A stretch of 64,000 nt of DNA from Pseudomonas cannabina (GTDB lineage: Bacteria > Pseudomonadota > Gammaproteobacteria > Pseudomonadales > Pseudomonadaceae), in the NCBI RefSeq assembly GCF_900100365.1, contig NZ_FNKU01000001.1:2790001-2854000 (forward strand), in the 5' to 3' direction. Below are positions 44,269-52,692 of the stretch, piece after piece. A program made the position numbers and the translations under genes. Below the pieces are notes generated by a model. It was not told the origin of the DNA. It did no database searches and worked only from the letters and a program-made list of their open reading frames with translations. The stretch's first letter is position 1. Each line of letters starts with the position of its first letter.

Positions 44269-45597
44269 ATGCAAAACTCACACGCTGCAGCGTCGGGTGA
44301 CAATCAGGCCGTTTCATCGACGGTGAAGCTGTACGTCTGGGCCGCCATTATCCTCACCATTGCCGAAATGATCGGTGCCATCAGTATTCCGCTGGGCCCC
44401 GGCAAAGTGGTGTTGCTGCCGATGGTCTGGGCGCTGCTGATCGGTGCGATGGTCGGCATCGCCAGCCGCCGTCTGCCGGGCAGCATCGGTATCGATCACG
44501 GCATCCAGTTGCGTGCGGCGTCAATCCTGCAACCCGCCCTGCTGATTTTCATTGCCAAACTCGGCTTGGTGGTCGGGGGCTCGTTGCCGGTGGTGTTCGC
44601 CTCGGGATGGGCGCTGGTGTTTCAGGAGTTCGGGCACTTCGTCGGCACCGTGATGCTCGGCCTGCCAGTGGCGCTGATGCTCGGCATCAAGCGCGAAGCC
44701 ATCGGTGCGACGTTCTCGGTCGGCCGCGAGCCAAGCCTGGCGATCATCGGTGAGCGCTATGGCATGGATTCCCCGGAAGGTCGCGGGGTGCTCGCCGAGT
44801 ACCTGACCGGCACGCTGTTCGGTGCGCTGTTCATCGCCATCGTCGCCGGTTACATCGCCAGCCTGGGGATTTTCCACCCCAACTCGCTGGCGATGGGTTC
44901 AGGCATCGGTTCAGGCAGCATGATGGCCGCCGCCGCAGGTGCAATCGCCGCGCAGCAAACGCCGGAAGTCGCCAAGGAAGTCATGACCCTGGCCGCCGCG
45001 TCTAACCTGATCACCACCACCATCGGCACCTACTTCACCCTGTTTATCTCTCTGCCGCTGGCGGTGTGGGGCTATCGCGTGCTCGAGCCGCTGATCGGCC
45101 GCACCACCAAGGCGTCCATGAGCGACGAAGGCATACGTCACAGTGATGTGTCGCTGGAAGTACCGGAGCTGGGCTGGTCGGGCAAGATCAGCGCATGGCT
45201 GGCGGCCGGTGCATTGGCATTGATTGCCAACTATGTCGGCTACAAGACCTTGTCGGCGGATGCCTTCACCGGCATGGGCATCATGATTTTCTGTGCGTTC
45301 ATCGGTGAAGCGCTGTGCAGCCTGATCGGCCGCAAGATCCCGGCAGTGTGCACGGTATCGCTGGTGGCGATGTTCCTCACCTCCCCCGCTTGCCCGTGGG
45401 CCGCCGAAATTGCGCGGTTGACCAGCTCGATCAACATGCTGGCGGTCATCACGCCGATGCTGACCTTCGCCGGCCTGTCGATCGCCAAGGACCTGCCAGC
45501 CTTCCGCCGCCTGGGCTGGCGCATCGTGCTGGTGTCGTTCCTGGCCAACTTCGGCACCTTCATCGGCGCGGTACTGATTGCAGAGATGTTTCACTGA
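44269..45597 (+). CDS. DUF3100 family membrane protein (probable transporter)
   Basis: A 442-residue polytopic inner-membrane protein with 10-12 hydrophobic segments, including VKLYVWAAIILTIAEMIGAISIPLGPGKVVLLPMVWALLIGAMVG, ILQPALLIFIAKLGLVVGGSLP and IGSGSMMAAAAGAIAAQQTPE. Features match the DUF3100 family, whose substrate is unknown. The symmetric Gly/Ala/Ser-rich loops are reminiscent of ion-coupled transporters. The start at 44269 (AAGGGGA upstream; MQNSHAAASG) is preferred to longer frames from 44158 or 44224. The convergent LysR gene lies 12 nt beyond its stop. No regulator is clearly paired with it. Confidence 0.78.
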   Translation: MQNSHAAASGDNQAVSSTVKLYVWAAIILTIAEMIGAISIPLGPGKVVLLPMVWALLIGAMVGIASRRLPGSIGIDHGIQLRAASILQPALLIFIAKLGLVVGGSLPVVFASGWALVFQEFGHFVGTVMLGLPVALMLGIKREAIGATFSVGREPSLAIIGERYGMDSPEGRGVLAEYLTGTLFGALFIAIVAGYIASLGIFHPNSLAMGSGIGSGSMMAAAAGAIAAQQTPEVAKEVMTLAAASNLITTTIGTYFTLFISLPLAVWGYRVLEPLIGRTTKASMSDEGIRHSDVSLEVPELGWSGKISAWLAAGALALIANYVGYKTLSADAFTGMGIMIFCAFIGEALCSLIGRKIPAVCTVSLVAMFLTSPACPWAAEIARLTSSINMLAVITPMLTFAGLSIAKDLPAFRRLGWRIVLVSFLANFGTFIGAVLIAEMFH

Positions 45598-45609
45598 TTC
45601 TGTGCTCGG

Positions 45610-46521
45610 CTAGTGTGCTGCCTCGCTCACCAGCCAGTCATGCACCGCGCGGCGTGCCGGAGTCGTCAGCGCACCTTCGCGATAGGCCAGGACGTATTTC
45701 TTCCTGGCCTTGATCGGATGCCCGAACGGCACGATCAACAAGCCTTGTTCCAGTTCATCGGTAATCAGCGCCTTGCGGGCAATGGCCACGCCCATCCCCA
45801 TGCGTGCCGCATCAATGGTCAGGTGATTGCGGTTGAAGGTATGGCCGCGCCGCACGTCGATGCCATCCGCACCGATGGCGGTCAGGTAAAACTCCCACTC
45901 CGCGTATTCGTAGCTGCCGCGCCAGGCGGTAATGTCGTGCAGCAACGGAAAGTGCACCAGCTGGCTGGGCGTATCCAGCGGCGGTTTACCCACCAGCAGG
46001 CTTGGCGAACAGACCGGGAACAGCTCTTCTTCCAGCAACGGTGTGGTCGATAACCCCGGATAGCTGCCGTCGTTCAGATCGATGGCCAGATCGAAATCGT
46101 CGTCACGCAACGAGCCGCTGCTGTCTTCAGCGATGATCCGCAACTGGATGTCCGGAAACGCCGCCTGCAAACGCGGCAGGCGCGGCATCAGCCATTTGCT
46201 GAGGAACGACGGAATGCAACGCAGCTTGAACACCCCGCCGATACGCCCGGAATACAGCAGGCGCAGCTCTTCACTGATGCGGCTCTGCACCTCGTTGGCG
46301 ACCACCGCCAGGCGCTGACCTTCCGCCGTCAGCTCCAGACCGCGCCCGACCCGATGAAACAGCGCAAAACCCAGGCGCTCTTCGAGCTGGCGCATCTGCT
46401 GGCTGATCGCGCCGGGGGTGACGTGCAGCTCCTCCGCGCAGCGGGTGAAAGAGAGATGTCGGGCCGCACAGGCGAAGACCTGTAACCAGGCGTGCATCTG
46501 TGCGTTGAAGATTCTGCTCAT
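45610..46521 (-). CDS. LysR-family regulator divergent from sdaA
   Basis: A 303-residue LysR-type regulator of the GcvA/DsdC-like branch. The winged helix (about 10-70) is HAWLQVFACAARHLSFTRCAEELHVTPGAISQQMRQLEERLG, and the effector domain (about 95-300) begins GVFKLRCIPSFLSKWLMPRL. It is transcribed divergently from the L-serine dehydratase gene sdaA with 129 bp between them. A palindrome (GTTGC-ATA-GCAAC, 46541-46553) lies 20 nt before its start codon. It probably senses serine or glycine and controls sdaA; that is inferred from position. Confidence 0.88.
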   Translation of the reverse strand: MSRIFNAQMHAWLQVFACAARHLSFTRCAEELHVTPGAISQQMRQLEERLGFALFHRVGRGLELTAEGQRLAVVANEVQSRISEELRLLYSGRIGGVFKLRCIPSFLSKWLMPRLPRLQAAFPDIQLRIIAEDSSGSLRDDDFDLAIDLNDGSYPGLSTTPLLEEELFPVCSPSLLVGKPPLDTPSQLVHFPLLHDITAWRGSYEYAEWEFYLTAIGADGIDVRRGHTFNRNHLTIDAARMGMGVAIARKALITDELEQGLLIVPFGHPIKARKKYVLAYREGALTTPARRAVHDWLVSEAAH

Positions 46522-46540
46522 TGAAGAGTTCCGCTAAAGC

Positions 46541-46553
46541 GTTGCATAGCAAC
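46541..46553. promoter_or_regulatory. Candidate LysR operator between lysR and sdaA
   Basis: GTTGC-ATA-GCAAC is a perfect 5+5 palindrome 20 nt upstream of the LysR start, in the shared divergent promoter region. Confidence 0.35.
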
Positions 46554-46650
46554 AATCGTTTGTCGTTTCGACAGCCGACGCCAAAGATGAGGACCAGAAA
46601 AAGGGGAATACCGAATTCCCGCGCATCATCTCACTTGAAGGACCTCCGTG

Positions 46651-48027
46651 ATGGCCATCAGCGTCTTCGACATGTTCAAAATCGGCATCGGGCCGTCCAG
46701 TTCCCACACCGTCGGGCCAATGCGCGCCGGGGCACTGTTCGTGACCGAGCTGCGCAACCAGAACCGGTTGCACAGCGTAGAACGTATCGAGGTGCGATTG
46801 TACGGGTCTCTGTCAGCCACGGGCATCGGTCATGGCAGCGACCGTGCGACCGTCATGGGTTTGATGGGCGAATGGCCAGACCAGATCGACCCCAGCCTGG
46901 TCAACCAACGCATCGATGCATTGCGCGCCGACAACCAGTTGGTGCTGGCGGGCGAACAGGCCATCACCTTTGTTTGGGAGCGGGACATGTGCCTGCTCGA
47001 CGAAAGCCTGCCCTACCACCCCAACGGCATGACCCTGTGCGCCTACGGCAAGACCGGTGAAGTGCACGAGCAGACCTACTATTCAGTGGGCGGCGGCTTT
47101 GTCATCGACGCCGAACAGGCCGCCAGTGGCGTGCTGGACAACGACACCACCGTGCTGCCCTATGATTTTTTCAGTGGCGCGCAGTTGCTGAAACTGTGCA
47201 AGACCCACGGCATGAGCATTTCCGAACTGATGATGGCCAACGAGAAGGTCTGGCGCAGCGAAGAGGAAATTCGCGAAAAGATCATGGTCATCTGGGCGGC
47301 GATGCGCGCCTGCGTCGACAAGGGCCTGCTCGAAACCGGCATCCTGCCCGGCGGCTTGAATGTGCGGCGGCGCGCCTACCGCCTGCACCAGAACCTGCAG
47401 AACCTCGACAACCCGAACGTGATCGGCTCGACCCTGAGCGCGATGGAATGGGTCAACCTGTTCGCCCTGGCGGTCAACGAAGAAAACGCCGCAGGTGGGC
47501 GCATGGTCACCGCGCCCACCAACGGCGCGGCCGGCATCGTGCCTGCGGTGCTGCACTATTTCATGAAGTTCAAGCCCACGGCCAACGATGATGACGTGGT
47601 GCGCTTCTTCCTGAGTGCCGCTGCGGTCGGCATTCTGTGCAAGAAAAACGCGTCGATCTCGGGTGCCGAAGTGGGCTGTCAGGGTGAAGTCGGCTCGGCC
47701 TGCGCCATGGCCGCCGCCGGGCTGGCGGAGATTCTCGGCGCGACCCCCGAGCAAGTGGAAAACGCAGCCGAGATTGGCCTGGAACATAACCTGGGGCTGA
47801 CCTGCGACCCGGTCGGCGGGCTGGTGCAGATTCCCTGCATCGAACGCAACGCGATTGCTGCCGTGAAGGCGATCAATGCCGCACAAATGGCCCTGCGCGG
47901 CGACGGCGAGCACCATATCTCGCTGGACCACGCCATCCGCACCATGCGAGACACCGGTGCGGACATGCACGACAAGTACAAGGAAACCTCACGCGGCGGG
48001 CTGGCGGTGAACCTGATCGAGTGCTGA
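46651..48027 (+). CDS. sdaA: L-serine ammonia-lyase (single-chain, iron-sulfur)
   Basis: A 458-residue enzyme deaminating L-serine to pyruvate. The N-terminal beta domain ([19 protein letters not shown]) precedes the alpha domain with the cluster cysteines ([21 protein letters not shown] and [20 protein letters not shown]) and the ..[16 protein letters not shown].. motif. The last residue is Cys458 (VNLIEC); in the studied Legionella enzyme a C-terminal cysteine binds the cluster in the resting state, so this detail is conserved. The start is the ATG at 46651 (AAGGA upstream), one codon after a GTG. Confidence 0.95.
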   Translation: MAISVFDMFKIGIGPSSSHTVGPMRAGALFVTELRNQNRLHSVERIEVRLYGSLSATGIGHGSDRATVMGLMGEWPDQIDPSLVNQRIDALRADNQLVLAGEQAITFVWERDMCLLDESLPYHPNGMTLCAYGKTGEVHEQTYYSVGGGFVIDAEQAASGVLDNDTTVLPYDFFSGAQLLKLCKTHGMSISELMMANEKVWRSEEEIREKIMVIWAAMRACVDKGLLETGILPGGLNVRRRAYRLHQNLQNLDNPNVIGSTLSAMEWVNLFALAVNEENAAGGRMVTAPTNGAAGIVPAVLHYFMKFKPTANDDDVVRFFLSAAAVGILCKKNASISGAEVGCQGEVGSACAMAAAGLAEILGATPEQVENAAEIGLEHNLGLTCDPVGGLVQIPCIERNAIAAVKAINAAQMALRGDGEHHISLDHAIRTMRDTGADMHDKYKETSRGGLAVNLIEC

Positions 48028-48040
48028 CCGGCTCAGGCGT

Positions 48041-48676
48041 TTACTGATTCAACAGCATCGAGCCCGAGTAGAAAATCCCGCCCAGCGCGATCAGCAGCAA
48101 GGTCACGCTGGAAACGATTTCGATCTTGCGCTTGTACTTCAAGGCCAGCTTCTGGCGCATGAGGAAGATGTAGGCGAACAGGATCGACAGGTCAATGATG
48201 ATCCACAGCACCGACAGCAAGGCGATACTGCCCTTGAACGATTCGGTAACGTGAATGAACTGCGGGAAGAACGAGACGAAGAAGATGATGTCTTTCGGAT
48301 TGGAAATCCCCACCAGAAAGCCGGTCACCAGCCCGCTGTGTCGGCTGCGGGTCGGGACTGGCGCGGCGTCGGGCTGCATCGGCGCGTAACGCAACGCCTC
48401 CTCCAGCGCCTGCACCGACAGGTGCGCGATAAAGAAACAGCCGACCAGACTGATCCAGTTGAGCATCTTTACGCTCACCGACAGCGTGCCGGTCAGAATC
48501 AATGCTGCAACCATCACCAGCACCAACGAGGCCCAGTTGGTGCCCAGCGCCGTCAGCATCGCACGCTTCGGCCCGCACGCCAGGCTGGTGTTGACGATCA
48601 GCGCCACCACCGGGCCCGGGGTAATGATCAGCATGAACACGCTGAACATGTAGATCAGCAACAACGATATATCCAT
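48041..48676 (-). CDS. LysE/RhtB-family amino acid exporter
   Basis: A 211-residue inner-membrane exporter with six hydrophobic segments. The family hallmark TPGPVVALIVNTSLACGPKRAML (about 19-41) and the NPKDIIFFVSFFPQFI stretch (about 126-141) are present. Members export amino acids or related small polar metabolites. Its start lies only 6 nt after the stop of the YqcI/YcgG-family gene, so the two are co-transcribed. This suggests it may export the product or substrate of that enzyme rather than serving sdaA, with which it is convergent. Confidence 0.88.
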   Translation of the reverse strand: MDISLLLIYMFSVFMLIITPGPVVALIVNTSLACGPKRAMLTALGTNWASLVLVMVAALILTGTLSVSVKMLNWISLVGCFFIAHLSVQALEEALRYAPMQPDAAPVPTRSRHSGLVTGFLVGISNPKDIIFFVSFFPQFIHVTESFKGSIALLSVLWIIIDLSILFAYIFLMRQKLALKYKRKIEIVSSVTLLLIALGGIFYSGSMLLNQ

Positions 48677-48682
48677 GAGTAG

Positions 48683-49465
48683 TCAGCGCTCGTTCAAAGG
48701 GTCAGTCTTGTCGACATTGATGTGCAGAGGGCAGCGGGGCAACGCCAGCCCGCCCTCTTCATAGAGTTGGTACTGCTTCCATTCCAGGCTGTTGCGATCA
48801 CCGAAAAAGCCCAATGTCTCAGGCACCACCCCGTTGTTGTAATCGGCGATGCGCTGACGAATCTTTTCCCTGACCTTGCGACCGCTTTCCGTCTCGGCGC
48901 TGGCCACTTCATCGAAGTTTTCCCGTGGATTGACCACAAACACGATATGCCCGCCCAGCGAGCGGCTTTTCATCGCGCTATGCCGGGGGAAACTCATGTT
49001 GATGAACATCGGCAGACCGGCGAAATGGTAAGTCCATTCGAATTTCTCCGGGTCGGTGCAGGCCTTGGCGGGCCAGGGTGATCGATCACCGTCATGCAAG
49101 TGCTGCAACGTGGCCCACGAATAGGCCTGTTCTTCGGCCAGGCTGGTGAAGTCGTTTTTCTCGAAAATGACAATCAGCGGGTTGAACAACCGGTCTTCAA
49201 GTGGCGTGTCGTTGACGAACTCCACGTACTCCCGCATTCCATCGCAAATCGTTTGTTGCTCCTGTTCAACGGGGATGAACAGCAGCAGACAACTTCCGGA
49301 CTTGTTGGCCCGACGCCCGAACAGGCATGGGAAACCCTTGTCACTCAGCACCTGTTCGAACTGCTTGTAAGCCCGAACTCTCCAGCCCATTTCAAGAGCA
49401 GTGTCACTCTCCAGCAACTGTCTCACAACCGATTGACGCAACAGCATTTCGGACTTGGGCAGCAT
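48683..49465 (-). CDS. YqcI/YcgG family protein (possible heme-dependent N-oxygenase)
   Basis: A 260-residue cytoplasmic protein of the YqcI/YcgG family. Landmarks are GFPCLFGRRANKSGSCLLLF (about 39-58), RLFNPLIVIFE, HHFAGLPMFINMSFP-like WTYHFAGLPMFINMSFPRH (about 144-162), LGGHIVFVVNPRENFD and the terminal RCPLHIN. Some relatives are heme-dependent N-oxygenases or hydroxylases acting on guanidino or amino groups (GntA of guanitoxin, RohS of azomycin biosynthesis). The conserved Cys and His residues fit heme binding, but function here is unproven. The ATG at 49465 is preceded by GAGGG. It is co-transcribed with a LysE exporter and diverges from a LysR gene. Confidence 0.8.
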   Translation of the reverse strand: MLPKSEMLLRQSVVRQLLESDTALEMGWRVRAYKQFEQVLSDKGFPCLFGRRANKSGSCLLLFIPVEQEQQTICDGMREYVEFVNDTPLEDRLFNPLIVIFEKNDFTSLAEEQAYSWATLQHLHDGDRSPWPAKACTDPEKFEWTYHFAGLPMFINMSFPRHSAMKSRSLGGHIVFVVNPRENFDEVASAETESGRKVREKIRQRIADYNNGVVPETLGFFGDRNSLEWKQYQLYEEGGLALPRCPLHINVDKTDPLNER

Positions 49466-49587
49466 ATTCCCTCACGCACGCAGCAGATAAGCACACCGCC
49501 TTATTGTTTATTTTTTACGACAGTGACGAGCCGGCGATTCTGAACGGAGAGGCGCACGCGGAAAAATGGAAAAAGGTGTAACCTACT

Positions 49588-49602
49588 ATGACAAATAATC
49601 AT
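49588..49602. promoter_or_regulatory. Candidate LysR box (T-N11-A)
   Basis: ATGA-CAAATAA-TCAT is a palindrome of the T-N11-A LysR type, in the 150-bp divergent region. It overlaps the upstream ATG at 49601, which supports the LysR start at 49616. Confidence 0.4.
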
Positions 49603-49615
49603 GGTTAGCTATCAC

Positions 49616-50542
49616 ATGACTGAACGTATCCCGCCGCTTTACGCACTGAGAGCCTTCGAGGTAGCGGCTCGATCATGCTCATTTACGCGTGCTGCGCAGG
49701 AACTGTCGCTGACCCAGAGCGCCATCAGCCGCCACATCCGCACCCTGGAAGAAACCCTCGGCTGCCGATTGTTCGAGCGCAATGGCCCGCGGTTATCGCT
49801 GAGTGACGAGGGGCGACGGCTGTCCAGTCAGCTCAAGATCGGCTTCCGGATCATCGAGGACGCTTGCCAGCCGTTCCGGGGTCAGGGCGCGAATTTGCGC
49901 CTCAAATCACCGTCCACCCTGACCATGAGGTGGCTGCTGCACGCGCTGGAGTCCTTCAAACAGCCTGCGCCCGCCTTGCCGGTTCAGCTCTCCAGTGTGT
50001 GGATGGACTTTGACAGCGTGGACTTCTACTCGGAGCCGTTCGATTGCGCGATTCTGCTGGGCAGCGGCAATTTTGGCGCCGAGGTGGAGACCTGCAAGCT
50101 GTTCGATGAGTGGCTAATCCCGATCTGCTCGGCGGACACGCTGGGCGACCAGCCGTGGGGCCCGGAGCGGTTGCAGGCTGCCGAACTCATCCATCCGTCC
50201 AGTGACCGCCGCGACTGGCGGCGCTGGCTGAACCGGATGGACCTGGCCGGTCAGGTGACGTTGAGCAAAGGCAAGGTGTTCGACACGCTCGATCAGGGTA
50301 TTACGGCTGCGGTCAGGGGGCATGGTGTGTCGATTGGCGATCTGTTTCTGGTCGCTGATGACCTGAACGAGGGGCAGGTGTTTTTGCCGTTCAACTCGGC
50401 GGTTGGCACGGGGGATGCCTATTATCTGGTCTGGCTGCAGGACAGTTTCAAGCGCCAGCGGGTCCTGGAATTGCGCGACCACCTGCTGACCTGCCTGCCG
50501 GACATTTCCAGTATTGAAGTGGAGCTGCTCACAGCGCCTTGA
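49616..50542 (+). CDS. LysR-family regulator (GcvA-like) divergent from the YcgG/LysE pair
   Basis: A 308-residue regulator. The N-terminus MTERIPPLYALRAFEVAARS with helix-turn-helix CSFTRAAQELSLTQSAISRHIRTLEETLG is GcvA-like, and the effector-binding domain starts at about 93 (LRLKSPSTLTMRWLLHALESF). An ATG five codons upstream (49601) is possible, but a LysR-type palindrome overlaps it; neither has a good ribosome site. It probably regulates the divergent ycgG-lysE operon. The repeat array at 50583-51440 begins 40 nt after its stop. Confidence 0.88.
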   Translation: MTERIPPLYALRAFEVAARSCSFTRAAQELSLTQSAISRHIRTLEETLGCRLFERNGPRLSLSDEGRRLSSQLKIGFRIIEDACQPFRGQGANLRLKSPSTLTMRWLLHALESFKQPAPALPVQLSSVWMDFDSVDFYSEPFDCAILLGSGNFGAEVETCKLFDEWLIPICSADTLGDQPWGPERLQAAELIHPSSDRRDWRRWLNRMDLAGQVTLSKGKVFDTLDQGITAAVRGHGVSIGDLFLVADDLNEGQVFLPFNSAVGTGDAYYLVWLQDSFKRQRVLELRDHLLTCLPDISSIEVELLTAP

Positions 50543-50582
50543 TTCGCCGCTGCTCACAAGCGTTGTACACACTTCTAACTGG

Positions 50583-51440
50583 CTATCGTGCCGATGCTCT
50601 GCGTCGGCATGCCGTTCTGGACGCTCTGCATCCTCTTTGTGTGTGACGCTCTGCGTCACACAGCGGTTTTGCGAGGTCAGCTGGACATGCTTTCGACTCA
50701 AGGCACCTTTTCGCCCCTCGGCGAGTGACTTTGATGGGGCCAAAGTAGACAAACCCCCTGGCTCCGTTTCCGGCCCGACTTCGTCGGGTTCCTTCGCCCT
50801 GACTGAGCCAGGGGCCACCGCAACGGGCCATCCATGGCCCGAATGCGGCTTGCTCGGCGTCCTGCCTCGCATCCCCCGGATCAGCGTCAGGGCTCAGCCG
50901 TCACTTACGTCGCATTCTGCGTCGTCAGTGCCATCGCGATAAAAAAAGCGCTTTGATTATCAACTATCGTGCGACGCTCCGCGTCGCATGCCGTTCTGGA
51001 AGCTCTGCGTCCTCTTTGTGGCGCTCTACGTCGCACAGCGGTTTTGCAATGTCAGTGATTTCTGCTTCCGGCTCAGGTCACCTTTGCGCCCTTACGGCGC
51101 CCTACTTTGAGGGACCAAAGTAGGCAAAGTCCCAGCTCCGTTTCCGGCCCGACTTCGTCGGGTTCCTTCGCCCTGACACTGATCCGGGGGCCGCCGCAAC
51201 GGGCCATCCATGGCCCGGTGCGGCTTGCTCGGCGTCCTGCCTCGCATCCCCCGGATCAGCGTCAGGGCTCAGCCGTCACTTACGTCGCACTCTGCGTCGT
51301 CAGTGCCATCGCGATAAAAAAGCGCTTTCTTTTAACTATCGTGTGACGCTCCGCGTCGCATGCCGTTCTGGACGCTCTGCGTCCTCTTTGTGGCGCTCTG
51401 CGTCGTCAGTGCCATCGTGATCAAAAAGCGCTTTCGTTTA
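50583..51440. repeat. Tandem ~370-bp hairpin-rich repeats (two full copies plus a short derivative)
   Basis: Copy A spans about 50583-50963, copy B 50964-51335, and a shortened copy C 51336-51440 that keeps only the two ends. Shared blocks include GCTCCGTTTCCGGCCCGACT, the CCCGAC-TTC-GTCGGG hairpin, GGGCCAT-CC-ATGGCCC, GGATCAGCGTCAGGGCTCAG and a closing GATAAAAAAGCGCTTT. The starts carry hairpins with different arms around a GCTCYGCG core (50590-50608, 50640-50662, 50970-50988). No start codon, ribosome site or codon bias supports a protein here. Confidence 0.85.
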
Positions 51441-51530
51441 TTAGCAGTGATTACCGACAAGGCAAGACGTTGTGCTGCAACATAGATTTGACGCGTTGCG
51501 CGCTCAAGATCAAGCGCGCAGACGAGCCAT

Positions 51531-52688
51531 TCAATCCACCGGCAAACACTGCTCCACCAATGATGTCCAGACCGCAACACCTGGCTCGATGACCTGGTCG
51601 TTGAAGTCGTAGTACGGGTTGTGCAGCGCTGCTGATGGTTTATCGCCGTCGACGCCCATCCAGATGTACGCGCCCGGACAGGCGTGCAGCATGAAGGCGA
51701 AGTCTTCGGAGGCCATGGAGGGGTTGCAGCCCCACTGCACGTTGGCTTCGCCCACCGCCGCAACTGCTGCGCGACGAATCGTGGCGGCGGCTTCGGGGTG
51801 GTTTTCGGTCACCGGGTAGCCGACGTTGTAGACCAGTTCGCCGCGCACGCCAAAGGCCGTCGGCAGCCGCTCGACGAACTCGCCGATCAGTTGCTGGACC
51901 TTCTCGCGCACCGGCGTTTGCAGGCAGCGCACCGTGCCGCGCAACACTGCGTTTTCCGGGATCACGTTGATCGCTTCGCCGGCATTGAACTGGGTGATGC
52001 TGACCACCGCCGAATCCAGTGGCGACAGACGCCGGGAGACGATGGTTTGCAGCCCGAGCACCAGTTCGGCCGCCGCCACGATCGGGTCATTGCCCTTGTC
52101 CGGCATGGCCGCGTGACTGCCTTTGCCGGTCAGGGTGATTTCGAAGGTGTCCAGCGACGCCATCATGGGTCCCGGATTGATCACGACTTTGCCCGCAGGC
52201 ACACCCGGCCAATTGTGCAGGCCATAAATGGCGTCCATCGGGAAGCGCTCGAACAGGCCGTCTTCGATCATGCGCTGCGCGCCGCCAAGGTTTTCTTCGG
52301 CAGGCTGGAAGACAAAGTGCACCGTGCCGCGAAACCGGAGGGTTTCCGACAGGTGCCGGGCGGTGGCGAGCAAAATCGCCGTATGGCCGTCATGCCCGCA
52401 GGCGTGCATGCAGCCTTTGTGGGCTGACTTATGTCCGCTGTCGCCGAGTTCCTGAATCGGCAACGCATCCATGTCGGCGCGGATGCCAATGGTCGGGCCG
52501 TCGCCATTGCGCAAGGTGCCGACCACGCCGGTGCCACCCAGCCCACGATGCACTTCAATACCAAATTCGCTCAGCAGGCCAGCCACTTTGTCGGAGGTTT
52601 TCAGCTCTTGAAAACCCAGCTCCGGCGCGGCGTGGAGGGTGCGGCGCCAGACGGTCGCTTCGTTAATCAATGTCTTTGAAATGGGCAT
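51531..52688 (-). CDS. M20-family amidohydrolase (hippurate/IAA-amino-acid hydrolase type)
   Basis: A 385-residue metallo-amidohydrolase. The metal-binding region shows IGIRADMDALPIQE and MHACGHDGHTAILLATARHL, then FQPAEENLGGAQRMI with the catalytic Glu and GLHNWPGVPAGKV. These M20D enzymes hydrolyse N-acyl or N-aroyl amino acids and, in plant-associated bacteria, sometimes auxin conjugates; the substrate is not readable. The ATG at 52688 (MPISKTL) lies 4 nt after the stop region of the aldehyde dehydrogenase gene, so it is in an operon with the dehydrogenases upstream. An alternative start at 52718 would overlap that gene. Confidence 0.88.
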   Translation of the reverse strand: MPISKTLINEATVWRRTLHAAPELGFQELKTSDKVAGLLSEFGIEVHRGLGGTGVVGTLRNGDGPTIGIRADMDALPIQELGDSGHKSAHKGCMHACGHDGHTAILLATARHLSETLRFRGTVHFVFQPAEENLGGAQRMIEDGLFERFPMDAIYGLHNWPGVPAGKVVINPGPMMASLDTFEITLTGKGSHAAMPDKGNDPIVAAAELVLGLQTIVSRRLSPLDSAVVSITQFNAGEAINVIPENAVLRGTVRCLQTPVREKVQQLIGEFVERLPTAFGVRGELVYNVGYPVTENHPEAAATIRRAAVAAVGEANVQWGCNPSMASEDFAFMLHACPGAYIWMGVDGDKPSAALHNPYYDFNDQVIEPGVAVWTSLVEQCLPVD

Positions 52689-52692
52689 GTGC

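Noticed and set aside
50514..50942. Open frames of 80-250 residues across the repeat blocks at 22.3, 43.7 and 50.6-51.4 kb
   Set aside because: They are translations of the hairpin repeats (the same CVT/DAERPERHADAE-type strings recur), lack ribosome sites and resemble the repeat-derived DUF1534-type predictions common in P. syringae annotations.
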